A DNA stretch of 35,113 bases, taken from positions 1 through 35,113 of IMG/VR virus record IMGVR_UViG_3300020442_003467, one strand, 5' to 3'. Positions 1 through 9,800 of the stretch are shown here, piece by piece (the stretch's first letter is position 1; every line of letters starts with the position of its first letter). The position numbers and the translations under genes are program-made. Below the pieces are notes generated by a model, which saw only the letters and a list, made by a program, of their open reading frames with translations, made no database searches and was not told where the DNA came from. Source of the DNA: a virus.

Positions 1-1335
1 GCTGCATCATCTGGAACCGTATCAACTGAACAAGCTCAAGCATCTGCTGGAAGCGCAACGCAATCTTCACAACAAGCTACAGTATCAACTGAACAGGCTC
101 AAGCTTCAGCAGGAAGTGCAACACAATCTTCTACAAGTGCTAGCACGTCTACTTCTTCAGCTACAGCTTCAGGGGATAGTGCAACTGCAGCAGCTTCATC
201 TGGAACTGTATCAACAGAACAAGCACAGGCTTCAGCGGGAAGTGCAACACAATCTTCACAACAAGCTACAGTATCAACTGAACAAGCTCAAGCATCTGCT
301 GGAAGCGCAACACAATCTAGTAATAGTGCAACTGCAGCAGCTTCATCTGGAACTGTATCAACTGAACAAGCTCAAGCATCTGCTGGAAGCGCAACAGCAT
401 CCAGTCAAAGTGCTGGACAATCGAGTACAAGTGCAAGTACTAGTACATCATCTGCGACTGCTTCTGGTAACAGTGCAACACAATCTAGTCAAAGTGCTGG
501 ACAATCGAGTACAAGTGCTAGCACGTCTACTTCTTCAGCTACTGCTTCTGGAAATTCTGCAACACAATCTAGTAATAGTGCAACGACTTCTACGCAGCAA
601 GCTCAAAACTCAGCCTCAAGTGCTACTTTAGCAGATTCATCTGGAACTGTATCAACTGAACAAGCTCAAGCATCTGCTGGAAGCGCAACACAATCCAGTC
701 AAAGTGCTGGACAATCTTCCACGAGTGCAAGCACATCTACTTCTTCTGCGACTGCTTCTGGTAACAGTGCAACACAATCTAGTCAGAGTGCTGGACAATC
801 TTCTACAAGTGCAAGTACATCTACTTCTTCAGCTACAGCTTCTGGTAACAGTGCAACACAATCTAGTAATAGTGCAACAACTTCAACTCAACAAGCTCAA
901 TCATCTTCTACAAGTGCAAGTACTAGTACATCATCTGCTACAGTATCTGGAACCTTTAAGACACAAGCTGAAGGATTTAAGACTCAAGCTGAAACATTTA
1001 AGACTCAAGCGTCAAGTTCAAAAGCAGAAGCAGAAGATCAAAAAGTTTTAACGATAGGATTTAAGACTCAAGCTGAAACATTTAAGACTCAAGCTGATAC
1101 AGCTAGATCAAGTGCTGTAGTTGCTAAGGGACAAGCTGAAACTGCAAAGACGCAAGCTGATGATGCTAAAGATGATGCAGAAAGTTTTGCGCAAGATGCA
1201 GACAATGCGAAGACTCAAGCAGAAACTGCAAAGACTCAAGCTGATACAGCAAAGACACAGGCTCAAACTGCAAAGACTCAATCTGAAACTGCAAGGACTC
1301 AATCTGAAAATGCAGCAACGGTTTCCACACAGCAA
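1..1335 (+). repeat. Ser/Ala/Gln-rich and heptad repeat region of the tail fibre gene
   Basis: Degenerate in-frame repeats. In 1-955, units such as ACTGAACAAGCTCAAGC and AGTGCAACACAATCTAGT recur many times. From about 955 to 1320, 21-base units of the type GCAAAGACTCAAGCTGAAACT encode heptads. This is where recombinational length changes would be expected. It also produces Leu/Gln/Lys-rich open frames on both strands that are not genes. Confidence 0.85.
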
Positions 1336-2343
1336 TCGGTATTAGGTTCTTCTGCACTTGTTAGAACACAGGGAGGTGCAGCTATCACTATGAGTGGTGG
1401 AGAGATAAACGTTCCTGATTCAACAAATCCTAAATTTCATGTAGATACAAGTGGAAATACAACAATTTCAGGATCGTTAAAGGTATTCGAAGGACAAGCT
1501 GGTGGTAGTGATTTCGGTATAGAGTTCAACAATGATGATTCTGGTGACATGTTTGTTAAATTCCAAGGGGCAAATCCAAAGTTAATATTGAATGAAGTAG
1601 ATAGTGGACTAACTATGGGAACTCCAGCTATTAGAATGGTTAGAGGAGGTGATGGTAATGGTTTTAGTTTCTCTGGTCAAACAGATGAAGGGGAACATGG
1701 TAAAGATTTCGGTCATTTTGTTATGGGTACATCTAATCAGCCAAGTGTTGGAGATGCAGAGAGAACTATAAAAATGATATTTGGTGGTAATTTGCACCAA
1801 TCCTCAACAGTTGGTGGTTATTACGGTCATAGTGGCGGAGCTGATGGAAACAGTAATGGGTATGCTATGGCTTTCAGAAGTGGCTCCAATATGATCAAGA
1901 TAAATGATCACCTTGGATCTGGTGGATATACATGGAGTTATCATTTAGATGTTGGTGGAACGATTAGGGCAACAGGAGACGTGATAGCATATTCGGATGG
2001 AAGACTAAAGCACAATATAGAGCATCTTACGGGCTCCCTAGCTAAAGTCTTGATGTTAGACGGTGTAACATACGAGTGGAAACAAAAACACGATCAATTT
2101 TCTACCCTTGAAGAAGATAAGTGGGGACATAATACTGGTCAACCAGAAGGTAGAAAATACGGATTTATTGCTCAAGATGTTGAAGATATTATACCGTATT
2201 CAATCAATGAGGATGAAGCTGGATACAAAAACATGAGTTACGGTCCATTAGTTGCAGTGTTAGTACAGGCTATGCAAGAGCAACAATCTGAAATAGATGG
2301 ATTAAAAGAAGATATTAAAAAAATAAAAGAAGAGGTAATGTAA
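1..2343 (+). CDS. Long tail fibre with C-terminal S74 chaperone domain (5' partial)
   Basis: The frame is open from base 1, so the N-terminus lies outside the window; the ATG at 1390 is internal. Residues 1 to about 318 of the fragment are a Ser/Ala/Thr/Gln repeat (STEQAQASAGSATQSS, SASTSTSSATASG). About 319-445 are Lys/Gln/Ala heptads (AKTQAET, AKTQADT) expected to form a trimeric coiled coil. A beta-rich receptor-type domain follows. The last ~116 residues are a peptidase S74 (endosialidase-type intramolecular chaperone) domain: the SDGRLK motif at 665-670 fits the Ser-Asp autocleavage site, followed by YGFIAQDVE and a terminal coiled coil. In this family the chaperone trimerises the fibre and then cuts itself off. 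Its stop overlaps the next ATG by one base. Family call is firm; receptor unknown. Confidence 0.9.
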   Translation, partial: AASSGTVSTEQAQASAGSATQSSQQATVSTEQAQASAGSATQSSTSASTSTSSATASGDSATAAASSGTVSTEQAQASAGSATQSSQQATVSTEQAQASAGSATQSSNSATAAASSGTVSTEQAQASAGSATASSQSAGQSSTSASTSTSSATASGNSATQSSQSAGQSSTSASTSTSSATASGNSATQSSNSATTSTQQAQNSASSATLADSSGTVSTEQAQASAGSATQSSQSAGQSSTSASTSTSSATASGNSATQSSQSAGQSSTSASTSTSSATASGNSATQSSNSATTSTQQAQSSSTSASTSTSSATVSGTFKTQAEGFKTQAETFKTQASSSKAEAEDQKVLTIGFKTQAETFKTQADTARSSAVVAKGQAETAKTQADDAKDDAESFAQDADNAKTQAETAKTQADTAKTQAQTAKTQSETARTQSENAATVSTQQSVLGSSALVRTQGGAAITMSGGEINVPDSTNPKFHVDTSGNTTISGSLKVFEGQAGGSDFGIEFNNDDSGDMFVKFQGANPKLILNEVDSGLTMGTPAIRMVRGGDGNGFSFSGQTDEGEHGKDFGHFVMGTSNQPSVGDAERTIKMIFGGNLHQSSTVGGYYGHSGGADGNSNGYAMAFRSGSNMIKINDHLGSGGYTWSYHLDVGGTIRATGDVIAYSDGRLKHNIEHLTGSLAKVLMLDGVTYEWKQKHDQFSTLEEDKWGHNTGQPEGRKYGFIAQDVEDIIPYSINEDEAGYKNMSYGPLVAVLVQAMQEQQSEIDGLKEDIKKIKEEVM

Positions 2344-2636
2344 TGGCATATAAATTTCCATACACAAGTTCATTTGGAACAACACACGATGAAGCTTACG
2401 CTAGAATAGCTCACATAACTGTTGGCAATATTCGTGGAGCTGAAACACCAGAAGCAAGTGGACAGTTGGCTATATATTCTTCACAAGAAGCAGCAAATCA
2501 GGGACTAAGAATGTTGGGTCTTTATGATTTTCAACATGTACCGATAGATAAAGCTGGTGGAAACTATATATCACAGTCTTATTCTAGTTTAAGAACAGTA
2601 ATAGCAACAGATTTTCCTGGTTCTTCAGAAGTTTAG
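2343..2636 (+). CDS. Small protein of unknown function, fibre locus
   Basis: 97 residues, begins MAYKFPYTSSFGTTHDEAYA. The ATG overlaps the stop of the S74 fibre gene, so translation is probably coupled. No signal peptide, membrane segment or known motif is visible. Ser, Tyr and Gly content and position suggest a virion or fibre-accessory protein, but that is inferred from context only. Confidence 0.7.
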   Translation: MAYKFPYTSSFGTTHDEAYARIAHITVGNIRGAETPEASGQLAIYSSQEAANQGLRMLGLYDFQHVPIDKAGGNYISQSYSSLRTVIATDFPGSSEV

Positions 2637-2644
2637 GTGATAAT

Positions 2645-3781
2645 ATGAAAATAGGAGTTACATTCGGTACAAGAGACCATTCGGAAACGGCACACAATAC
2701 TGGAATCTTACAGAATTCAGTTAACCTTGTCACGTGTTTAAATCATATACACGAAACGTGGTTGGTTCAAACTTGCTTTCCAATGGATAATAATAAAAAA
2801 TACGAATTCAACATTTATGATTACCCAGTTGTGGGAATAGATGAAATATTTAGGGACGAAAAGCTTTTTGGTTTTGATATGATGATTATTTTGGGTGGAG
2901 AGTTGGTAGATTCAGATCTGGAAAGTTTACAAAATGGAGGCGTAAAGGTCGTCTATTATAATTGTGGAGCAATGTATCAGCTCCATGTCATGGATGTTAT
3001 TTTTGGAAAAACAAAGGATGAAAAATATTGGAGAACCAGATACCAAAATTATGATGGAGTTTGGTGTATTCCCCAAAATTGGAAAAGAAATGAGTATTAT
3101 CAGAGGGTTTTATTTAGACAAGATGAAATACCAGACGTTCCATTTTTATACGATCCAACATTTATTGATAAAGGATTACATGCTTTAGATTCTAATTTTC
3201 AAAAAGCAGTGTACAAACCAAATAGAAGTGTAGGAAAACGACTTTCTATTATGGAATCTAATAGGGATTGGTTAAAAAATTATGTACAACCTTTGCTTAT
3301 CTCTGAATCAGTGTACCGTAAAAAACCAGAGTTAATAAGTCAAATATCAATAAACAATTTTGATGGGTTTAAAGATGTAAATTTAGATACACTTTTAGAA
3401 ACTATGGATGTATGGATGTCTAACAATACCATATCGTACGTAAATGGTTGGTTTCCAGTTTATGAATATTTAGAAACATACACAGATATTGTAGTTAGTC
3501 ATCAGAGAGATAACGAATTAAGTTATTATCCTTTAGATATTTTGTATTTAGAATATCCATTGGTGCACAATTACGGATTAATAAGGGACGCTGGTTATTA
3601 TTATGAAGATTGGAATTTTGATCAAGCAGAAGAAAAATTAGAAGAAGCTTTGCGCTTTCATGATACAAACTTAGATATATATAATCATAGAGCGAAAAAA
3701 GTTTTAGATCGATATTCACCGTTTAACGGAGACAATATCGATAAGTATAGTAAGTTAATAAAACAATACATAGGAGAATAA
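2645..3781 (+). CDS. DUF2827/GT-B-like putative glycosyltransferase
   Basis: 378 residues. It starts MKIGVTFGTRDHSET followed by GILQNSVNL, then a Rossmann-like stretch (FDMMIILGGELVDSDLESL, then VKVVYYNCGAMY). The second half contains VWMSNNTISYVNGWFPVYEY and an acidic region near SYYPLDILYLEYPLVHNYG, where GT-B enzymes bind the sugar nucleotide. The start and overall order resemble DUF2827 proteins, often found beside phage fibre genes and considered glycosyltransferase-like. AGGTGA precedes the ATG. Its place between fibre genes and a 2OG oxygenase suggests modification of a virion protein or host surface glycan. Family assignment is from memory; the substrate is unknown. Confidence 0.55.
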   Translation: MKIGVTFGTRDHSETAHNTGILQNSVNLVTCLNHIHETWLVQTCFPMDNNKKYEFNIYDYPVVGIDEIFRDEKLFGFDMMIILGGELVDSDLESLQNGGVKVVYYNCGAMYQLHVMDVIFGKTKDEKYWRTRYQNYDGVWCIPQNWKRNEYYQRVLFRQDEIPDVPFLYDPTFIDKGLHALDSNFQKAVYKPNRSVGKRLSIMESNRDWLKNYVQPLLISESVYRKKPELISQISINNFDGFKDVNLDTLLETMDVWMSNNTISYVNGWFPVYEYLETYTDIVVSHQRDNELSYYPLDILYLEYPLVHNYGLIRDAGYYYEDWNFDQAEEKLEEALRFHDTNLDIYNHRAKKVLDRYSPFNGDNIDKYSKLIKQYIGE

Positions 3782-3785
3782 AATC

Positions 3786-4061
3786 ATGGCAACTGTATCC
3801 AAAACATTGAGAATACCTGGAGAATGGACTCTTCAAGCAGGAACATTTGTTGGTGTAGCCGCAGATGAATCTGTATGGGCAACTGGATCGTTAAAGGATT
3901 ACCTAAACGAAGGTGATTGGATAGCGATGGAAGTTGGTTCAGAAACTCGATATGCACAAACATACGTTGTTGAAAAGGAGTACTTTACTGCAATACCAGC
4001 ATACACTGGTTCTAGTGATGCAACAGGAGTAGTGATCTTTTCTGGTTCTTATTCCGAGTAA
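3786..4061 (+). CDS. Small putative virion protein, unknown function
   Basis: 91 residues beginning MATVSKTLRIPGEW, with a good Shine-Dalgarno (AGGAG) 10 bases upstream. The sequence is beta-rich with aromatic residues (EWTLQAGTF, GDWIAMEV, TRYAQTYVV) and ends GVVIFSGSYSE. The SGSYSE ending resembles the SGS-type segments of marine phage fibre proteins. No enzymatic motif is seen. Small size and location suit a fibre-tip or baseplate accessory protein; this is inference. Confidence 0.65.
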   Translation: MATVSKTLRIPGEWTLQAGTFVGVAADESVWATGSLKDYLNEGDWIAMEVGSETRYAQTYVVEKEYFTAIPAYTGSSDATGVVIFSGSYSE

Positions 4062-4072
4062 CGGAGAATTAA

Positions 4073-5233
4073 ATGCCTGTTCCCTCCACTGGAGAAATTT
4101 CATTAGGCAAAATTGGAAAAGAACTCAGATCGACTGGTACTGGAGACGATTACGATAACGGACCCGATACGCAAAATGCAACAAGTCTAACGCAAGCCTC
4201 GACTGGTGCTATAGATGCACTAAACACGTCTAATTCATCGGCTAATAGACCTGATGGATCTACGCCTCATAATATGAGCGAATTTTATGCGTACGACCAT
4301 AATCTTGCAGGCTTAAGTCCTCCATCGGCTCTATCGTATATCTCATCAGCTACTAATACCATACAGTTTACGTTTGATGAACCTGCTGGTGCCACTAGAG
4401 TGTACTTTTTTCAAGGCCCTGATTCATCGATAACTGGTTGGAGTGAAGGAAGTCACGTAGTTATTAACGGTGCACAGTATGCCACAGTAAATGCTTCATC
4501 AACAACCTCAGTAACTGTAGGCGGTTCATCTTCTGATAGGTGGTATAATCCCTCTATTCCTAGTGAACAAATGATTGTATTGGGACCAAACGATTATTTG
4601 GATCTCAAGTATAAATCTTACGATGGTAGTACGTTTAGCGGGTTTAGTAATTCTATTAGAGGTTGGACCTTACCTGGATCAGCCACTAATCCTAATCAAT
4701 CAGCTGCTGAGACAGATGAAGTAGAAATAGAATGGGACGAACCAACTGGAGGAGCAAACTCGTATCAGATTTTCTTCGGTCCTAATGTGAATCCAACTGG
4801 AAATATGGTATCAGGAAGTCAAGAAATAGATTTAAGAACTGGTCTAACTGCAGGAGCAACTTATTATTTTAGAGTTAGAGCCGTTAATGGTGGAGGAAAT
4901 CTTGGAGCTTACTCTGCTAATTTCGACGTACAAACACTTCCTGCAACACCTACTGGATTAACTGGTACAGGATTTACCACATCTGTTGATTTAGATTGGA
5001 ATGATAACGCAATTGCACCAGATAATTACACAGTTCAGTATAAGCTATCAACTGCAATGAGTTACACTACATTTGCTACAGTAACTGCTTCAGAAGACCT
5101 TGTAACTGGCTTATCTTCTGGTTTAACTTATAATTTTAGAGTTAAGGCTAACAACGGAGCTGGATCATCAGGATATGCAACCACTACCGTATCTACCAGT
5201 GGTGGAGGTGGCGGAAAGCCAAAAGGACCTTGA
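4073..5233 (+). CDS. Fibronectin type III repeat virion protein
   Basis: 386 residues. The first ~75 residues (STGEISLGKIGKEL, then MSEFYAYDHN) are an N-terminal module seen in marine phage structural proteins. From about residue 80 come probably three FN3-like beta-sandwiches. The last two carry the diagnostic strands LTAGATYYFRVRAVN and LSSGLTYNFRVKANN. The C-terminus is a flexible Gly-rich tail (GGGGGKPKGP). FN3 domains in phages usually decorate tail or fibre proteins and may bind carbohydrate. RBS GGAGA. The stop overlaps the next ATG (TGATG). Likely a virion surface or fibre protein; exact position unknown. Confidence 0.8.
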   Translation: MPVPSTGEISLGKIGKELRSTGTGDDYDNGPDTQNATSLTQASTGAIDALNTSNSSANRPDGSTPHNMSEFYAYDHNLAGLSPPSALSYISSATNTIQFTFDEPAGATRVYFFQGPDSSITGWSEGSHVVINGAQYATVNASSTTSVTVGGSSSDRWYNPSIPSEQMIVLGPNDYLDLKYKSYDGSTFSGFSNSIRGWTLPGSATNPNQSAAETDEVEIEWDEPTGGANSYQIFFGPNVNPTGNMVSGSQEIDLRTGLTAGATYYFRVRAVNGGGNLGAYSANFDVQTLPATPTGLTGTGFTTSVDLDWNDNAIAPDNYTVQYKLSTAMSYTTFATVTASEDLVTGLSSGLTYNFRVKANNGAGSSGYATTTVSTSGGGGGKPKGP

Positions 5234-5901
5234 TGATTTTCGAACCTTTAAACTGTGCATTAAGTCATCTTGATATGGACGACCTTATTCCCGAACATAA
5301 TATTAGACAAAGGAGTATGACGGACTTTCTAATTAAACCAATCGATATGTATATGTTTGAAATGCCATGGGCTTCGAAGTTATTTTGTAAAGAGTTAATA
5401 GAAAAGGCAGAAGCAGCAGATCTATGGGGAAATTATGTTTCAGGTCCTTTGACACACGATACATTATTAAAGGATTTAGATAGTGAATTGGATGAATCTT
5501 ATACAAAACATCTTATCAGTATTATGTCAACAGTATGTATACATTTTTATGACTTAGCTCATGATTGGAAATTTACAGATGTTTTAAATTATGTGGTAAA
5601 ATATTCTCAAAACGATTTAGAATTAATGGAACCTCATCACGATACTACTGATTTAACTTTTAATATGCCACTTAATGATAAACAAGAATTTGAAGGTGGT
5701 GGTACGTATTTTGTTAGACAAAAATATTTACATTACGGAACGGTTGGAAATTTGACCGTTCATCCAAGTCAAATTACCCACAAACACGGTGCTAAACCAG
5801 TATTTAAGGGTGCAAGATATGCTTTAATTTCACTTTGTAGCAATGAAGATAAAGTAAGATATAATTCAATTAAGGAGAACAACAATGAAAACGACTTTTG
5901 A
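5233..5901 (+). CDS. 2-oxoglutarate/Fe(II)-dependent oxygenase (prolyl/lysyl hydroxylase type)
   Basis: 222 residues from the ATG at 5233. A TTG one codon upstream is possible, but the ATG overlaps the preceding stop and has AAGGA at good spacing. Fe(II) ligands are visible: H135-x-D137 in EPHHDTTDL, the distal His H185 in THKHGAKPV, and R195 ten residues later as the 2-oxoglutarate anchor. Between them lies FEGGGTYF, typical of procollagen-lysyl/prolyl 4-hydroxylase enzymes. The expected reaction is hydroxylation of a protein side chain with decarboxylation of 2-oxoglutarate. It sits between fibre genes and the endolysin, close to a putative glycosyltransferase, suggesting virion protein modification. 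Fold confident; substrate unknown. Confidence 0.85.
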   Translation: MIFEPLNCALSHLDMDDLIPEHNIRQRSMTDFLIKPIDMYMFEMPWASKLFCKELIEKAEAADLWGNYVSGPLTHDTLLKDLDSELDESYTKHLISIMSTVCIHFYDLAHDWKFTDVLNYVVKYSQNDLELMEPHHDTTDLTFNMPLNDKQEFEGGGTYFVRQKYLHYGTVGNLTVHPSQITHKHGAKPVFKGARYALISLCSNEDKVRYNSIKENNNENDF

Positions 5902-6361
5902 TGAAATAATAGACGTAGTTCTACATCATGAGGGTGGTTACGTTAATGACCCGAAAGATCCCGGTGGAGAAACCAATTATGGAATTTCTAAAAGGGCTTA
6001 TCCAGATGTAGATATTAAAAACCTTACAGAAGATGGAGCAAAGGATATTTATAGAAGAGATTACTGGGAAAAAAATCGTTGCGAAGACCTTCCAGAAGAT
6101 CTACGTCATGTCTATTTTGATATGTGTGTTAACATGGGAAGAGGTAGAGCAACAAAAATAATGCAAGAAACTGCTAATGCTAAGGGTGCAGGTTTGAAGG
6201 TTGATGGAGGAATGGGTCCAAAAACAATCGGAGCACTGCAAAATGTTCGACTTCAAAGAGTTCGTGCTTATAGAGTAAAGTATTATGCAAATCTTGTTGA
6301 GAGAAAACCAGACCTTGAAAAATTTTATTATGGCTGGTTTAAACGAAGCTTAGAAGTTTAA
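5885..6361 (+). CDS. Endolysin, GH108 muramidase with peptidoglycan-binding domain
   Basis: 158 residues, beginning inside the end of the oxygenase gene with its own SD (AAGGAG). The N-terminus has the GH108 signature HHEGGYVNDPKDPGG followed by ETNYGIS; Glu16 in HEGGY is the expected catalytic acid. The second half (LKVDGGMGPKTIGAL, then RVKYYANLV and FYYGWFKR) matches the PG_binding_3 domain that normally follows GH108. Length fits the ZliS/secretion-activator muramidase family. No signal peptide or transmembrane segment is seen, so release would need a holin or a virion-associated role; no holin is obvious nearby. Confidence 0.92.
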   Translation: MKTTFDEIIDVVLHHEGGYVNDPKDPGGETNYGISKRAYPDVDIKNLTEDGAKDIYRRDYWEKNRCEDLPEDLRHVYFDMCVNMGRGRATKIMQETANAKGAGLKVDGGMGPKTIGALQNVRLQRVRAYRVKYYANLVERKPDLEKFYYGWFKRSLEV

Positions 6362-6374
6362 CTGGAGAAATTAA

Positions 6375-6782
6375 ATGGCTTTAAAGGATGCACCAACACC
6401 AGAGATTAAACCATTAGGGAGTCCACAGGGGAGATTCGATACTTCTCCTTTGCATCAAACTCAACTTGGTGGCTTATTCAACCCAGACTTAGATAATTTA
6501 GCGTATGAAGGGGCTGGTGGATTAGAAAAGGGACCTATTTCAATAGACACAAGACTTGGAGATCAATTCAATGATCAATTAGATAAGCTTGCAAGGGAAG
6601 GTGTAGGAGGTTTACAGAGTGGATTTCCTGAAACTCCCAATCCAAAACTATATCCAAGCGAAGTTGATAAGGGTGTGATAGCGCAACCAGCTGGAACCAA
6701 GCACAATTCAGAGTCGACTACTTTGGGTACTGGAGCACCAGCTCAATTGGGTAAACCAGATCCATTTGCGAATTTAAAATAA
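6375..6782 (+). CDS. Small Gly/Pro-rich protein, unknown function
   Basis: 135 residues, SD TGGAGA before the ATG. It contains two imperfect internal repeats: LGGLFNPDLDNLAYEGAGGL and later LGDQFNDQLDKLAREGVGGL. The C-terminal third is low complexity (PAGTKHNSESTTLGTGAPAQ). There are no hydrophobic segments, so it is not a holin. It is the last gene before the first clear gap in this block. Could be an internal head protein or extended linker; function not recognised. Confidence 0.65.
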   Translation: MALKDAPTPEIKPLGSPQGRFDTSPLHQTQLGGLFNPDLDNLAYEGAGGLEKGPISIDTRLGDQFNDQLDKLAREGVGGLQSGFPETPNPKLYPSEVDKGVIAQPAGTKHNSESTTLGTGAPAQLGKPDPFANLK

Positions 6783-6783
6783 A

Positions 6784-6821
6784 AAAAGCATGTACTTTTA
6801 TGCTAGAATCGTGTAGATTCT
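6784..6821 (+). other. Two short consecutive hairpins in the gap before the fusion-enzyme gene
   Basis: AGCAT (6787-6791) pairs with ATGCT (6800-6804). Directly after it AGAATC (6805-6810) and GATTCT (6816-6821) form a 6-bp stem with a 5-base loop. No U-run follows, so it is not a convincing forward terminator. The second stem ends a few bases before the ribosome binding site of the next gene and may affect its translation. Confidence 0.35.
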
Positions 6822-6837
6822 ATTAAGTTGGAGAGCT

Positions 6838-9800
6838 ATGTCTAAATCATTTGGAAAGAATATTGCGTATAGTGTAATTTACGGGGTAGATGCTGTTGTA
6901 ATAGATGATGATTTTATAGAATCATTTATTCCAAAATCTAAAGTCTTGTCAGAAAGCAGTAAAGTTCAAGGAGTTTACAGCGATGAAGGATTGTACGACT
7001 TTTATAATGGGTTTAGTAGCTATAAAAAAGTTACAAAGGAAAAAGCAGCAAAGGTTTTGGGTTGGAAAATTGTTGACTATATTATAGATAAAAGGGCCAA
7101 CGATCCATTCTTTGAATTGAATATGATGGTAGATGATGGTTCTGGAATGAAGGGTAGAGCGAATACGGTTTCCTATGGCGGTACGGTATTAACTGGTGAT
7201 AAATCACTAGATTCAGGTGATTACAAGTATATGAAGGAGATGGATCAGATTGTTAACGCACTAGGATGGGATGTGATAAAATATATGGGCGTTGGTCCTA
7301 ATAGAAAGAGTAAAGTTGTAGTAATTCCTTCTAAGGATATGGAAAAGATGGCAGACAAAGTAAATGAATCTGTTATTCGTATTCGTTACAATGAAGAATT
7401 CGGTGCACCACCTGGAATGCTTCCTTCTCCAAGTAGAAAGGGTGTAAAGAAAGCGAAGAAGAGAAAAGATAGATCAATATATTCTGAACAAGAAAATAAT
7501 ATTGAAAAGTTGGTAGCAATTTATCCTGGTAGATTTCAACCCTTTGGACCACATCATAAGAAGTCATACGAATTTTTAAAGTCTAGATTTGATATTGTTT
7601 ATATAGCCACTAGTGATAAATCTGGAGGATCTAGACACCCAATGAATTTTTCCCAGAAGAAAAAACACATGATGAAAATGGGAATACCGTCTTCAGCTAT
7701 AGTAAAGGAAAGACAAGTATATGTTCCTAAAAAATTAATGTCAAAATTTGATGGAGATACAACTGCTTTTGTTTTTGGAGTTGGTGCAAAAGATGAAGGA
7801 AGATTAACTGGCGGAAAATATTTTAAACAGTATAGAAAAAATTATAATAGATTAAAGGGTTTTGATCATCATGGGTACACATTAGAAATACCACATACTA
7901 GCATACGAGTGGGTGGAATGGAAATAAGCGGTACAACAATGAGAAAACTTTTAGGCTCTGAAGAATTTGATATTAAATTAAAGAAAAAGTTTTTTAAGAA
8001 AATGTTTGGATATTTTGATCAGAAAACCTTTGAAATGTTTACTGGTGTTTTTAAAGAAGAAATAAAATTAGATGTAGAAATAGGTGATACAATTTTAGTT
8101 GGTAGATTTAAAAATAAAAAGATGAAGGTTAAGTCTATTGGAAAAGATAAACATGGTATGCCAACAATAAACGGAAGAAAAGTAGTAACATTTAGAAAAC
8201 TACAAGAAGATAAAAAAACATATAAAGCAATAAATAAAGATTCTGGAAAAGTAGCAACGTTCGATAGCGAAGCTGCAAGAGATGCTGCAATAGATAAAGG
8301 AACACATTCTTCAGTTGTAACCAAAAAACAAAAAGCTAAGAAAAAATTTAAAGCACCAAAAATTAAGATACCTAGCTTTGCTGATTTACAAAAGAAAAAA
8401 GCAGAAAAGAAAGCAAAGTATGGCAATAAACCACGTAAACCAAATATTGTTGATGGTGTAGATGTAATTAGAAACGAAGATGATTTAGAACATTTTAAAT
8501 ATAAGTTTACGAAAGAAGCTGAAACAGTTGATAATGTAAATGATTATGGCGACCGTGTAGCAGAACAGTATAGACGTCAAAAAGAAAATATGCCAGAAGA
8601 TCAACGTAGACAATTAGAAGACGATGCACAAAGCTGGAAAAAACTTGGAGGTTATGAAGCAATACAGGATGCAATAAGAAATGGTGAGATCTCAGAGCAA
8701 GATATAAGAGACAGAAACGAAAGAATGAGTGAAACTGCACATACAAGTGTGGTAAAAATTGAACAACCTATAGAACGTGGAATTGTTATTCCAACAGAAG
8801 ATGTCGATACATTTTTAGATAGATTTGTAGAGGGTGAAATGGTTGAAATACCAGATGAAAGTGGCCACGGTTCCAGTGGGTTTAGTTTAAGTGCACGTAC
8901 AGCTAGATTTTTTAGTAAACCAACAAACGATTATGAAGATGAAGCGTCTATTCTTATACGTATAGAACCAAACGAAAACGGTGAAGTAAGAGGTTTGTAT
9001 ATAGACGGAGAAGATAATGACTTTGCCAGTGAACAAGAACTAATAAGGAGTTCTAAATCTAAAGCAAAGGTTAAATCTATAGAAAGGGTAAAATATCCAA
9101 GTGGAAAAATGGTGATTATAGTAACGCTACAAGAACCAAATGAATTGACAGAATCCACAGTAGATTTGGTTGATAAAGAAGTTGGAGATGAGCTCTCTAA
9201 AAAATATTTGGAAGGACCTTTAAATCCAGATCCTGGAAGTGTAAAGGAAAATTATACATTTGGTAAAGATTGGATTCCAACAAGTTTAGCACAAAGAAAA
9301 AAGATGAAGAGAATTCATCAAAAATTAAATCGTAGTATAAGAGAACAAAAGGAGTTATTACTTATGGGAGGAGCCTATGGTCACATGGCACACCCGTTTG
9401 ATGATTATGGATTAACCTTCGGAGAACTGAAGGATATAATAGACTTAGGGTTACAGGGTAAATTAGACAAAGAAGAAGCCGTCACAGAAAAATTAGACGG
9501 TCAAAATATAATGATTTCTGCAATTGATGGTATAGCTGTTGCTGCAAGAAATAAGGGTGATTTAAAAAGAGGTGGTATGGATTTAAAGGGTGTAAGGGCA
9601 AAATTTGCAAATCACATACAGAGTGTTAAAGATGCATTTGTATTTTCTATGAAGGATATTGCGTCATCAGTTGAAAAAATGAGTAAGAAAGATCAAGAGT
9701 CGTTATTTGCTAACGGTAAAAACTGGGCAAACATAGAAATAATATATCCAGAAAATAAAAACGTTATAGATTATGATGGTCCAGCAACCATTGTTTTTCA

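Noticed and set aside
116-1345. Leu/Gln/Lys-rich open frames on both strands (for example 116-631, 704-1051, 1121-1345)
   Set aside because: They are out-of-frame readings of the fibre repeats; the real frame is open from base 1 to 2343 and ends in a recognisable S74 domain.
5230-5232. TTG as start of the oxygenase gene
   Set aside because: The ATG at 5233 overlaps the preceding stop and has the better SD spacing; the TTG would add one residue only.
6783-6804. Possible minus-strand terminator (AGCAT hairpin followed by T run on the complement)
   Set aside because: The stem is only 5 bp and no minus-strand gene ends here.
8019-8426. 135-residue antisense open frame rich in Phe/Leu, membrane-like
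   Set aside because: It is the complement of the Lys-rich linker of the 1252-residue protein (AAA/AAG read as Phe/Leu); no SD.
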